A stretch of DNA of 56,381 nucleotides, from NCBI GenBank assembly GCA_937902925.1, contig CALFNN010000029.1:1-56381 (forward strand), in the 5' to 3' direction. Position 1 is the first letter of the stretch. The number at the start of each line of letters is the position of its first letter. Under the pieces are notes generated by a model. It had not been told where the DNA came from, made no database searches, and was given only the letters and a program-made list of their open reading frames with translations. The DNA comes from an uncultured Opitutaceae bacterium. GTDB taxonomy: Bacteria; Verrucomicrobiota; Verrucomicrobiia; Opitutales; Opitutaceae. Below, piece after piece: positions 32,937-40,248 of the stretch. A program made the translations under genes and the position numbers.

Positions 32937-33947
32937 TTACCAGCGGTGCGGATGCGGGCCGAAGTCGGCCTCGTAGTAGGGCGAAGTGTGCGTGCCGGGC
33001 GGGACGATCTCGTCGATCCGCTTCAACTCGGCCTCGGAGAGTTTCAGGTCGAGCGCCTTCAGGTTGTCCTCGAGCTGCTCGTAGGTGCGCGGGCCGACGA
33101 TGGGGCTCGTGACGCCAGGCTGGTGCATGACCCACGCCAGCGCGTATTGTGAGAGCGGGACGTGGCGCGCGTCGGCCAGCAGGAGAAGTTTCTCGACGAT
33201 GGCGAGCGAGGCGTCGGTCCAGCGTTTCGCGAGGAGCGGGTTTTCGCTGGTGTTGGCGTAACGCGTGCCGGCGGCGGGCGCGGAGCCAACGCGATACTTG
33301 CCGGAGAGCAGGCCGCCGCCGATGGGGCTCCAGGGAATCGTCGCGATGCCGTAGGTGCGGCACATCGGCAGGAGTTCGCGCTCGACGCGGCGGTCGAGGA
33401 GATTGTAGGGCGGCTGCTCGCAGACGAAGCGGTTGAGGTGGTGGCGGTCGGCGCACCAGAGCGCCTCGGTGACCTGCCATGCGGCCCACGTGCTCGTGCC
33501 GAGGTAGCGGACCTTGCCGGCGCGGACGAGGTCGTCGAGCGCGCGGAGCGTATCGTCGATCGCAGTGTCGGTCTGCTGGCGGTGCAACTGGTAGAGGTCG
33601 ATGTAGTCGGTCTGCAGCCGGCGCAGGCTCGCCTCGCACTCGGCGATGATGTGGCGGCGCGAAAGACCGGCGGCGTTGGGGTCGGTCGGATCCATCGGCC
33701 GGTGGACCTTGGTGGCGAGGAAGACGCGGGCGCGCTTGCCGTTGCGCTTGAGCGCGGCGCCGGTGGCTTCCTCGCTGCGGCCGTCGTTGTAGACGTTGGC
33801 GGTGTCGAGGCTGTTGATGCCGGCGTCGAGGGCGCGGTCGATGATGCGGGCGGAATCCTCGGGCGAGGTTTTGCCGCCGAACATCATGCAGCCGAGGGTG
33901 AGCGGGGAGACTTTGACGCCGGTGCGGCCGAAGGGGACGTAGTGCAT
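32937..33947 (-). CDS. aldo/keto reductase
   Basis: A 336-residue NADPH-dependent oxidoreductase with a TIM-barrel fold. The catalytic tetrad is present: Asp in NSLDTANVYN (the Tyr of the tetrad is in NVYN), Lys in FLATKVH and His in DLYQLHR. Cofactor motifs near the C-terminus fit the family (SPIVGPRTYEQLEDNLKAL). It resembles the YajO/Gcy-type AKR group with long loops (AGLSRRHIIAECEASLRRL). The start at the ATG 33947 fits the family N-terminus MHYVPFGRTGVKVSPLTLG. Substrate not determinable. It diverges from the transglutaminase-like gene with a 209-bp intergenic region that shows no clear operator. Confidence 0.93.
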   Translation of the reverse strand: MHYVPFGRTGVKVSPLTLGCMMFGGKTSPEDSARIIDRALDAGINSLDTANVYNDGRSEEATGAALKRNGKRARVFLATKVHRPMDPTDPNAAGLSRRHIIAECEASLRRLQTDYIDLYQLHRQQTDTAIDDTLRALDDLVRAGKVRYLGTSTWAAWQVTEALWCADRHHLNRFVCEQPPYNLLDRRVERELLPMCRTYGIATIPWSPIGGGLLSGKYRVGSAPAAGTRYANTSENPLLAKRWTDASLAIVEKLLLLADARHVPLSQYALAWVMHQPGVTSPIVGPRTYEQLEDNLKALDLKLSEAELKRIDEIVPPGTHTSPYYEADFGPHPHRW

Positions 33948-34156
33948 GGGAGCGGGAATTTCTGGAGGAAAAGGAGGAAACCCGGAAGGCAGGAATCCAA
34001 AACGGCGGACGAGCGAGCAACCGCCGCATTTGGGTGGACGCTGCCACGGCGGACGTTGGAGGAGGCATCGGGCGATTGCAAACGTGCGCCGGACGCCGGC
34101 GCCGGATGTTACGTTCGGGTTGCGGAGGAGCCGAACGCCGCCACACTCCGGCGGCC

Positions 34157-34975
34157 ATGAACCTCTCCGTCGGCTGCACGCTGGGCTACCAAATCGCCAC
34201 GCCCACGGCCGCTTTCACGTTCAATGTCCTGGCCAACACCGATGCGCAGCAGCGCCTCGTGGGCGAGCGCATCGTGTGCGCGCCGGAGGTGCCGACGGAG
34301 GTCGTGGAGAACTCGAAGGGCGGGCGCGTGCTGCGGTGCGAGGTGCCGACCGGGCCGTTCGAGTTTCGCTACGCGGCGACGGTCGAGGTGACGCGTCCGC
34401 CGCTGCCGGACATCGTAAAGGCCGACAATCCGGGCCGGCTGCCGCTGGCGATCCTGACCTACATGCTGCCGAGCCGCTACTGCGAGAGCGACCGGTTTGC
34501 GCCGGTTGCGTGGGAGCTGTTTGGCAAGACCGAGGACCGGGCCGAGCAGGTGCGGGCGATCTGCGCGTGGCTCGACACCAACCTGACCTACGCGCCGAAC
34601 GCGACGGATTCGCGCACGTCGGCGTGGAACGTGTGGGAGTCGCGCAAAGGGGTGTGTCGCGACTACACGCACCTCGCGATCGCGTTCTGCCGCGCGCTGA
34701 GCATCCCGGCGCGGTATGTCGGCGGCTACGCGGCGGGGCTGGAGCCGATGGATTTTCACGCCTGCTTCGAGGCGTGGCTGGGCGGGGAATGGCGGCTGTT
34801 CGACCCGACGGACCATATTCCCGCCGAGCACATGGCGGTCATCTCGCGCGGGCGCGATGCGGCGAGCGCCGCACTCACGACGATTTTCGGCAAGATCACC
34901 GCCGCGCCGGTGAAGGTGACTTGCGTGGTGGATCAGTCCGGGGGCACGGCGACCGTGCCGGTGGCGACGACTTGA
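34157..34975 (+). CDS. transglutaminase-like cysteine peptidase domain protein
   Basis: A 272-residue protein with a transglutaminase-core fold. The catalytic triad is recognisable: Cys in SRKGVCRDYTHLAIAFCRA (about residue 166), His in MDFHACFEAWLGGEWRLF (about 201) and Asp in FDPTDHIPAEH (about 216). The first 110 residues are a beta-rich N-terminal domain typical of the 'transglutaminase family with N-terminal bacterial domain' proteins. There is no signal peptide, so it is probably cytosolic. The ATG at 34157 begins this domain. Cleaving or cross-linking of peptides is possible; no substrate is known. It converges with the sugar dehydrogenase at 35000. Confidence 0.88.
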   Translation: MNLSVGCTLGYQIATPTAAFTFNVLANTDAQQRLVGERIVCAPEVPTEVVENSKGGRVLRCEVPTGPFEFRYAATVEVTRPPLPDIVKADNPGRLPLAILTYMLPSRYCESDRFAPVAWELFGKTEDRAEQVRAICAWLDTNLTYAPNATDSRTSAWNVWESRKGVCRDYTHLAIAFCRALSIPARYVGGYAAGLEPMDFHACFEAWLGGEWRLFDPTDHIPAEHMAVISRGRDAASAALTTIFGKITAAPVKVTCVVDQSGGTATVPVATT

Positions 34976-34999
34976 GCGGCCGGCCCGGGCGGAGCGCCG

Positions 35000-36262
35000 C
35001 TATCTCGAGCGGGAATTGCGCACCAGGCGAAGAATCTGGCCGGTGGAGAGGCTGGTGAGGAGCACCTCCCCGTTGTGCGGGTCCTGCGTGAGGGCGACGA
35101 TGGACTGGGCGGTGGCGATTTGCTTCACGCGGTCCGGGCCGACGGGTTTGTCGCCATCGGGATCGAGCGCCCAGACCTTGCCCAGGTTGTAGTCGGCGAA
35201 AAGATATTTTCCCTCGAGCTCAGGGAACGTTTTGCCGTGGTAGATGAAGCCGCCGACGATGCAAAGGCCCTGGCTGTGCTCGTAGTCCCACACGGGTTCG
35301 ACGAAATGGACCCCGGCCGGTGGGCGACCCGCCGGACCGGCGATCGCGCCTTCGCGGTAGTTCCAGCCATAGTTCCCGCCGCGCACGATCACGTCGACCT
35401 CCTCGCGCAAATGCAGGCCGACATCGCCGCACCAAAGGCGGCCGGTCGCGGGGTCGAATGCCATCCGCCACGGATTGCGCAGGCCGACGGCCCAAAACTC
35501 GGTCCGCACGTGCGCGGGGTCGACCGGCCGGCCGTTGAAACTCGTGGCGCCGACGAACGGGTTGTCGGCGGGCACGGCGTAGGAGCCGGCGTGAACCGAC
35601 GGGTGGGGATTCGGGGCGAGGCTGCCGGGCTGGCGATCGACGTCGAGACGGAGGATGGCGCCGAAAAAACTGCGGTCGATCCGCTGGTGGCTGATGACGG
35701 GCTCGTTGTAGTGCTCGTCGCCGTCGCCGACGGAAACGTAGAGGTAGCCATCGGGGCCGAAGAGAAGAGTGCAGCCGTCGTGACCGCCGGGACCGGTGGA
35801 CTGCGTGAGGAGGGGTGTGCCCGACGCGGGGTCGGCTACGGCGGGATTGGCCGTCGAGCAGTGGAACCGTGAGAGGCGGTTGGAACGCTGGCCGCCGGTG
35901 GAGATGGACGACCACACGTAGAGAAACCCGTTCTCGGCAAACCGGGGGTGAAACGCGGCCGAGAGCGGACCATGTTGGTCGTGTTGCGGCCCGATGCTCC
36001 GGGTGAGATCGAGGAACACCTCGCGCTTCGGCGCGGCGGGATCGCGCACGACCGCGATGCAGCCGGTGAGCTCGACGACAAACGTGCGCGGCGTGGCATC
36101 CGGCGCGAACACGACCTGCACGGGCTGGTTGAACCGGAGGCTGCCGAACGCCGGCTCGGTCGCGAACGGCAACGGCGCGGCGGCGCGGGCGGGGAAAAGC
36201 ACAAGACCGGGGAGCGTGCCCAGCAGGATCAGCCGGAGATGAAACGATCGGGAAAGAAACAC
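35000..36262 (-). CDS. secreted glucose/sorbosone dehydrogenase-like beta-propeller (downstream copy)
   Basis: A 420-residue exported protein with a GSDH-type six-bladed propeller, as in PQQ-dependent soluble sugar dehydrogenases. A signal peptide (residues 1-28, starting from the GTG at 36262) precedes LPFATEPAFGSLRFNQPV. Propeller motifs: GPLSAAFHPRFAENGFLYVW, LLFGPDGYLYVSVGDGD, AVGLRNPWRMAFDPATGRLW, VIVRGGNYGWNYREGA and YLFADYNLGKVWALDPDGD. The paralogue at 36309 is nearly identical in these blocks, so this is a tandem duplication. Whether PQQ is bound cannot be told: the usual catalytic His region HDGCTLLFG is kept. It is 47 bp from the upstream copy and likely co-transcribed. Confidence 0.88.
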   Translation of the reverse strand: MFLSRSFHLRLILLGTLPGLVLFPARAAAPLPFATEPAFGSLRFNQPVQVVFAPDATPRTFVVELTGCIAVVRDPAAPKREVFLDLTRSIGPQHDQHGPLSAAFHPRFAENGFLYVWSSISTGGQRSNRLSRFHCSTANPAVADPASGTPLLTQSTGPGGHDGCTLLFGPDGYLYVSVGDGDEHYNEPVISHQRIDRSFFGAILRLDVDRQPGSLAPNPHPSVHAGSYAVPADNPFVGATSFNGRPVDPAHVRTEFWAVGLRNPWRMAFDPATGRLWCGDVGLHLREEVDVIVRGGNYGWNYREGAIAGPAGRPPAGVHFVEPVWDYEHSQGLCIVGGFIYHGKTFPELEGKYLFADYNLGKVWALDPDGDKPVGPDRVKQIATAQSIVALTQDPHNGEVLLTSLSTGQILRLVRNSRSR

Positions 36263-36308
36263 GGCGCGGGCAGACTCCGGCAATTTGTGGCTTGGGTCGG
36301 GAAGACGA

Positions 36309-37547
36309 TCACCGCGCGGCAGAATTGCGGACGAGCCGGAGCACCTCGCCGCTGGCGATGTTGGCGAGAAGAACGTCGCCGTTGCGCGGGTCGCGGGCAA
36401 ACGAGACGATGCCGATCGACTGGGCGACCTGTTTCACGCGTTCCGGGCCGACGATCTTGTCGCCATCGGGGTCGAGCGCCCAAACCCGGCCGAAGGCGTA
36501 GTCGGCGAAAAGATATTTTCCCGCGAGGTCGGGATAGCGCGAGCCATGGGAGACGAGGCCGCCAGTGATGCAGATGCCCTCCGTATGTGGGTAGTCCCAG
36601 ATCGGCTCGGTGAACTTCGCCGCGGCCGGCGGGCGGCCGCGGAAAGGGAACGCGCCCTCGCGGTAATTCCAGCCGTAGTTGCCGCCGCGCACGATCAGGT
36701 CGACCTCCTCGTGCAAACCTTGGCCGACGTCGCCGCACCAGAGCTTGCCCGTCGCGGGATCGAAGGACATCCGCCACGGGTTGCGCAGGCCGACGGCCCA
36801 GAATTCGGTGCGGACGCGCGCCGGATCGACCGGGCGGCCGTTGAAGCTGGTGGCGCCGACGAACGGATTGTCGTGTGGGATCGAGTAGCTGCCGGGGTGG
36901 ACAGCGGGGTGGGGGTTGGGCGTCAGGCTGCCGGGGCGCCGGTCGACATCGAGGCGGTGGATGCCGGAGAAGAAATCCTTGTCGATGCGCTGGCTGTTTT
37001 GAAACTGGTCGTTGGCGCCGCCCTCGTCGCCAATCGAGAGATAGAGATAGCCGTCGGGGCCGAAGAGGAGTTCGCCGCCGTTGTGGTTGCGGGCCTCGTC
37101 GGGTTGCGCGATGAGTTGCTGCTCGGAGGCGGGATCGGCGACGTTCGGATTGCCGGCCGAGGCGAGAAAGCGCGAGAGCCGGTCCTCGCGTTCGCTCCGG
37201 AAGCCGGGCGGATCGCTCGTATACCAGACGTAGAACTGGCGGTTGTGCGCGTAGTCGGGATGAAACGCGAGGGCAAGGACGCCCTGTTCGCTTTCGTCGC
37301 TGCCGACCCGCTCGCGGAGATCGAGGAAGACGCTCTTCCGCGGGTGCGCGAGGTCGTCGATCACGAGGATGCGGCCGGGTTTCTCGATGACGAAGACACG
37401 GTCGGTCTCGCCCGGCGGCGTGACGACGGCGAGCGGCTGGTTGAACTTCAGGTCACCGAATGCGGACTCCGTGGCATAGGGCAGTTCCGCGGCCATGACG
37501 AACGATGGGAGAAGAACGGCGGCAAACAGGTGGAGGGGCAGTCGCAT
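36309..37547 (-). CDS. secreted glucose/sorbosone dehydrogenase-like beta-propeller (upstream copy)
   Basis: A 412-residue exported protein, paralogue of the neighbour at 35000. A signal peptide (MRLPLHLFAAVLLPSFVM, cleavage near AA) precedes LPYATESAFGDLKFNQPL. Propeller blocks: GVLALAFHPDYAHNRQFYVW, NHNGGELLFGPDGYLYLSIG, AVGLRNPWRMSFDPATGKLW, IVRGGNYGWNYREGA and KYLFADYAFGRVWALDPDGD. Compared with the other copy it has a longer N-terminal insertion (RDLRERVGSDESEQ-like region) and keeps the NHNGG His motif typical of active-site loops. The ATG at 37547 gives a standard signal peptide. The adjacent palindromes at 37626-37659 are about 100 bp upstream and may control both genes. Confidence 0.9.
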   Translation of the reverse strand: MRLPLHLFAAVLLPSFVMAAELPYATESAFGDLKFNQPLAVVTPPGETDRVFVIEKPGRILVIDDLAHPRKSVFLDLRERVGSDESEQGVLALAFHPDYAHNRQFYVWYTSDPPGFRSEREDRLSRFLASAGNPNVADPASEQQLIAQPDEARNHNGGELLFGPDGYLYLSIGDEGGANDQFQNSQRIDKDFFSGIHRLDVDRRPGSLTPNPHPAVHPGSYSIPHDNPFVGATSFNGRPVDPARVRTEFWAVGLRNPWRMSFDPATGKLWCGDVGQGLHEEVDLIVRGGNYGWNYREGAFPFRGRPPAAAKFTEPIWDYPHTEGICITGGLVSHGSRYPDLAGKYLFADYAFGRVWALDPDGDKIVGPERVKQVAQSIGIVSFARDPRNGDVLLANIASGEVLRLVRNSAAR

Positions 37548-37625
37548 GGGACGGCGGACGCTACCGACCGGCCGCCACCGGGCAACTCGCGAATCGCGTA
37601 TGGTCCGAGAGGGGGAAGCGACAAG

Positions 37626-37659
37626 TTGGCGATGCGCCAATGTAAACTATTAGTTTACA
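37626..37659. promoter_or_regulatory. two abutting palindromes upstream of the sugar dehydrogenase pair
   Basis: TTGGCG-ATG-CGCCAA (37626-37640) directly abuts the 19-bp palindrome TGTAAACTATTAGTTTACA (37641-37659). The latter is identical to the core of the palindrome at 43042-43060. A half-site echo, CCAATGGTAAAC, lies at 37675-37686. Centre of the 19-mer is 103 bp upstream of the ATG at 37547, and 55 bp beyond the stop of the gene at 37714. Confidence 0.55.
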
Positions 37660-37713
37660 AATGCACGAGCGAGGACCAATGGTAAACGAGGGCTGCCAAC
37701 GGTGGCGCCGCGG

Positions 37714-39138
37714 TCAGTTTTTTTCGGAAAAGAGTTTGTTCACCATTTCGTCGGGCCAGCTCGAGCTCAGGACTCTTTCCTTGTAGTTGCCGTCCTTGTC
37801 GGCGGTGGCGAGCACGACCTCGACGGAGCGCGCCGGCTTCTTGCCATCCTTGGCCTCGGTGCGACGGGCGTAGGTGAATTCGCCGTCTTTCCGCCAGACG
37901 GGCGCGCCTTGCACGGAGTTTTCCCCGGCTTCCTGCACTTTATTCAATTCGCCGGTAGCGAGTGTGACGACGTCTACGGTGCCATCGATCCACCCGCAGA
38001 GCACCTGCCGTTCGTCGGGGCTCACCTCGAAGAAGGCGAGCGATTGGGGCAGTTTACTCTCGTGCTTGCGCGGGATCAGGCGGACCAGCGTGGACTGGCG
38101 GGCGAGGTCGAGGGCAAAGAGCTGCTCGCGTTGGTCGCCGAGATCCCCGGCGGCGACGGGCAGGGTGATTTCGGCGGCATTGAACAGGATGCGACCGTCG
38201 CGGAGGCAGCGAATGCGCCAGAGCGAAGAAAACATCCCTCCGCCGAGTTCTTTCCGGTCGGGGCTGACCTCGATCTTGGCGTCGGTGTTGAGCACCACGC
38301 GTTGCACGAGCGTGCCCAGCCGCACATCGTCCTTGGCCGAGGCGCCGGAGGATTGGAGGTAAACGAGCGAGCGGGCATCGGCGGTCCAGTCGGGAAAAAA
38401 CGCGACGCGCTCGGCGACGAGCTGCGGGGTGGACGTGTTCACTTGCACGACCCAGAGCCGCCCATCCTCATCCTTGTCCTCCGCGATCTGGGTCACGAAG
38501 GCGACGGCCTTGTCGCCGGGAGAAACGCGGCAATCGGCGATCTCGTCGATGCCTTCGTAGAGCTGCGTGCCGGTGACGATCTTGTCGCCGTCGATCTTGG
38601 CCATCACGAGTTCGTAGATGTCGGCGTTGCGGCCGGCCACTTCGGCCCATTCGCCAGTGTTGAGCTTGGTGTGCAACGCTTCGCCGTGGCGGTCGCGCAG
38701 GTAGATTTCGATCAGGGTTTCGCCGCGGTCCCGCCCTTCGAACATCGAGCGGGCACGCCACAGACTGCCCCATTGGGCGCCGGTCTGAAGTTTCTGCCAG
38801 AGGGCGTCGGCCTCCGCGACGAGCGCTTCGGCGCGCGGCCGGCCCATCGCCCGGGCAATAGGCAGCCACTGGGTTTCACTGTGCTTGCGGGCGAGGACGA
38901 GTTGTTGCGAATCGCCCAGCCAGGCCACGCGAAAAACATCCGGCACGAGCGGTGGCGAAAGTGTCCCATCGGCGGTGCAGAGATAAAGGCCGTGATCCTT
39001 GTCGATCACGGCGGCGCGCCGGCCATCGGGCGACCAGAGCAGGTGTTGCTCGAGGCATCCGGTCAGGAGCAGGAGCGCGGCGGCGAGCGGCGCGAGTGCG
39101 ACACGGAACCAGCGGCGGTGGTGCGATGTGGTGGTCAT
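37714..39138 (-). CDS. lipoprotein with TolB/WD40-like beta-propeller
   Basis: A 474-residue outer-surface or periplasmic lipoprotein: basic start, hydrophobic core LAAALLLLTGC with Cys28 in a good lipobox (LTGC), then a beta-propeller-like repeat protein (LLWSPDGRRAAVIDKDHGLY, FRVAWLGDSQQLVLAR, ISPDRKELGG-like and FFEVSPDERQVLCGWIDG repeats), i.e. PD40/TolB-type 'SPDGR' blades. It overlaps the anti-sigma factor gene by 4 bp (ATGA) and the sigma factor gene overlaps that in the same way, so the three are one tightly coupled operon. A role in sensing or in the stress response controlled by the sigma factor is inferred. The start is the ATG at 39138. Confidence 0.82.
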   Translation of the reverse strand: MTTTSHHRRWFRVALAPLAAALLLLTGCLEQHLLWSPDGRRAAVIDKDHGLYLCTADGTLSPPLVPDVFRVAWLGDSQQLVLARKHSETQWLPIARAMGRPRAEALVAEADALWQKLQTGAQWGSLWRARSMFEGRDRGETLIEIYLRDRHGEALHTKLNTGEWAEVAGRNADIYELVMAKIDGDKIVTGTQLYEGIDEIADCRVSPGDKAVAFVTQIAEDKDEDGRLWVVQVNTSTPQLVAERVAFFPDWTADARSLVYLQSSGASAKDDVRLGTLVQRVVLNTDAKIEVSPDRKELGGGMFSSLWRIRCLRDGRILFNAAEITLPVAAGDLGDQREQLFALDLARQSTLVRLIPRKHESKLPQSLAFFEVSPDERQVLCGWIDGTVDVVTLATGELNKVQEAGENSVQGAPVWRKDGEFTYARRTEAKDGKKPARSVEVVLATADKDGNYKERVLSSSWPDEMVNKLFSEKN

Positions 39139-39653
39139 GGTTTTTCCTCCAGGCGCGGTTGTTTCGTCGGGGACTCCCAACGCAGGGCATAACGGGTTTC
39201 GTTGCGATCGTTGGTGCCGCGTCGCGCCTGCTCCTCGGCGACAATCCGCGCGACCGACCAAAATCCCGCCGGCGAGACAGCGGGTAGCGGCGTGGCGCGG
39301 TGTGGCGTGGCGGCGGCGATTTCCAGGCGCGGCTGGGGAGCGTGCGCCAGCCAGCCGAGGCCGAGGCCAAGCGCGAGACAGGCGGCGAGGCGGAAAATCT
39401 CGACGCGACGGGCGGCGGACCGCTGGGTGCGCTGGGCGCGGCGGAGACGGCCGACGTCGAGCGGGTGTGGCGCGGATGCGACGGGCGCGGCGGTGGCGGC
39501 GCGGGCCAGTTGGAGCGTGCCAGCGAGTTCGGCGGCGCGGCGGGCGGCGTCGGGGTTTTGCGCGAGGTGGGCGTCGAGGAGTGCGGCGACCTCGGGCGAG
39601 AGTTCACCGAGCGCGCGGTCGAGCAGAAGGGTTTCGAGCATTTCGGATTTCAT
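39135..39653 (-). CDS. anti-sigma factor, single-pass membrane protein
   Basis: A 172-residue protein with an N-terminal cytosolic helix bundle (LLLDRALGELSPEVAALLDAH, the anti-sigma-type pattern), one membrane helix at about 87-106 (FRLAACLALGLGLGWLAHA) and a short periplasmic tail. No zinc-binding HxxxCxxC motif is visible, so it belongs to a non-ZAS group. Overlaps with the ECF sigma gene (4 bp) and the lipoprotein gene (4 bp) mark it as the anti-sigma factor of the operon. Confidence 0.85.
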   Translation of the reverse strand: MKSEMLETLLLDRALGELSPEVAALLDAHLAQNPDAARRAAELAGTLQLARAATAAPVASAPHPLDVGRLRRAQRTQRSAARRVEIFRLAACLALGLGLGWLAHAPQPRLEIAAATPHRATPLPAVSPAGFWSVARIVAEEQARRGTNDRNETRYALRWESPTKQPRLEEKP

Positions 39654-40138
39654 GGAGTGGAGTTGCCAGAGGTGAGCGCGGCGCGGAGTTGGCTTACGGC
39701 GTGGTGCAGTCGCGAGCGGACGGTGCCGACGGGGATGCCGAGCACTTCGGCAATTTCCTCGTAGGAGAGTTCGTGGTGGAGTTTGAGATGGAGGGTTTCG
39801 CGCTGGGCGTCGGGCAGCGCGGCGATGGCTTGGCGCATCGACTCGATCCGCGCATCCTCGGGCGCGGCGGCGGGTGCGGCGGGTTCGGAGACGAGTTCGC
39901 CGGTCGGCGGCAAAGAGCGGAGCGCGTCGAGGCCGACGTGGCGGGCGATGCCAAAAAGGTAGGCGCGCGGGGAGATCGAGGCGTGCAGCCGGCCGAAGCC
40001 GCGGATCGCGCGGACGAAGGTGTCCTGGAGCAAATCCTCCGCAGAGCCGGCGAGCGCGCGCTGGCGGCGGAAGTAGGCGAGCAGGGCCGGTGAAAGATCG
40101 CGGTAAAGCGATTCGAGTTGCAGGACGGCGTCATCCAT
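39650..40138 (-). CDS. ECF-type RNA polymerase sigma factor
   Basis: A 162-residue sigma-70 family protein with region 2 (LLAYFRRQRALAGSAEDLLQ, then DTFVRAIRGFGRLHA and ISPRAYLFGIARHVGLDALR) and region 4 (ALPDAQRETLHLKLHHELSY, then EEIAEVLGIPVGTVRSRLHH). The absence of regions 1 and 3 and of extra domains marks it as an ECF factor. The ATG at 40138 is preferred, with GGGAG eight bases upstream; the ATG at 40174 has no visible ribosome binding site. It overlaps the anti-sigma factor gene by 4 bp. Sequence TGAAC at 40210-40206 (minus) with GTCT at 40182-40179 resembles ECF promoter elements, but the spacing is longer than usual. Confidence 0.92.
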   Translation of the reverse strand: MDDAVLQLESLYRDLSPALLAYFRRQRALAGSAEDLLQDTFVRAIRGFGRLHASISPRAYLFGIARHVGLDALRSLPPTGELVSEPAAPAAAPEDARIESMRQAIAALPDAQRETLHLKLHHELSYEEIAEVLGIPVGTVRSRLHHAVSQLRAALTSGNSTP

Positions 40139-40248
40139 GGAGCCGTCTCCCGCTGGAGGGAGACGAGGTGTCATTATCAGACAAGTCGGCGAAAGGCGCG
40201 GAAAAGTTCAAAACGCCGCGCGATCCGGCCGAGGGACCGGCGGCGCGG

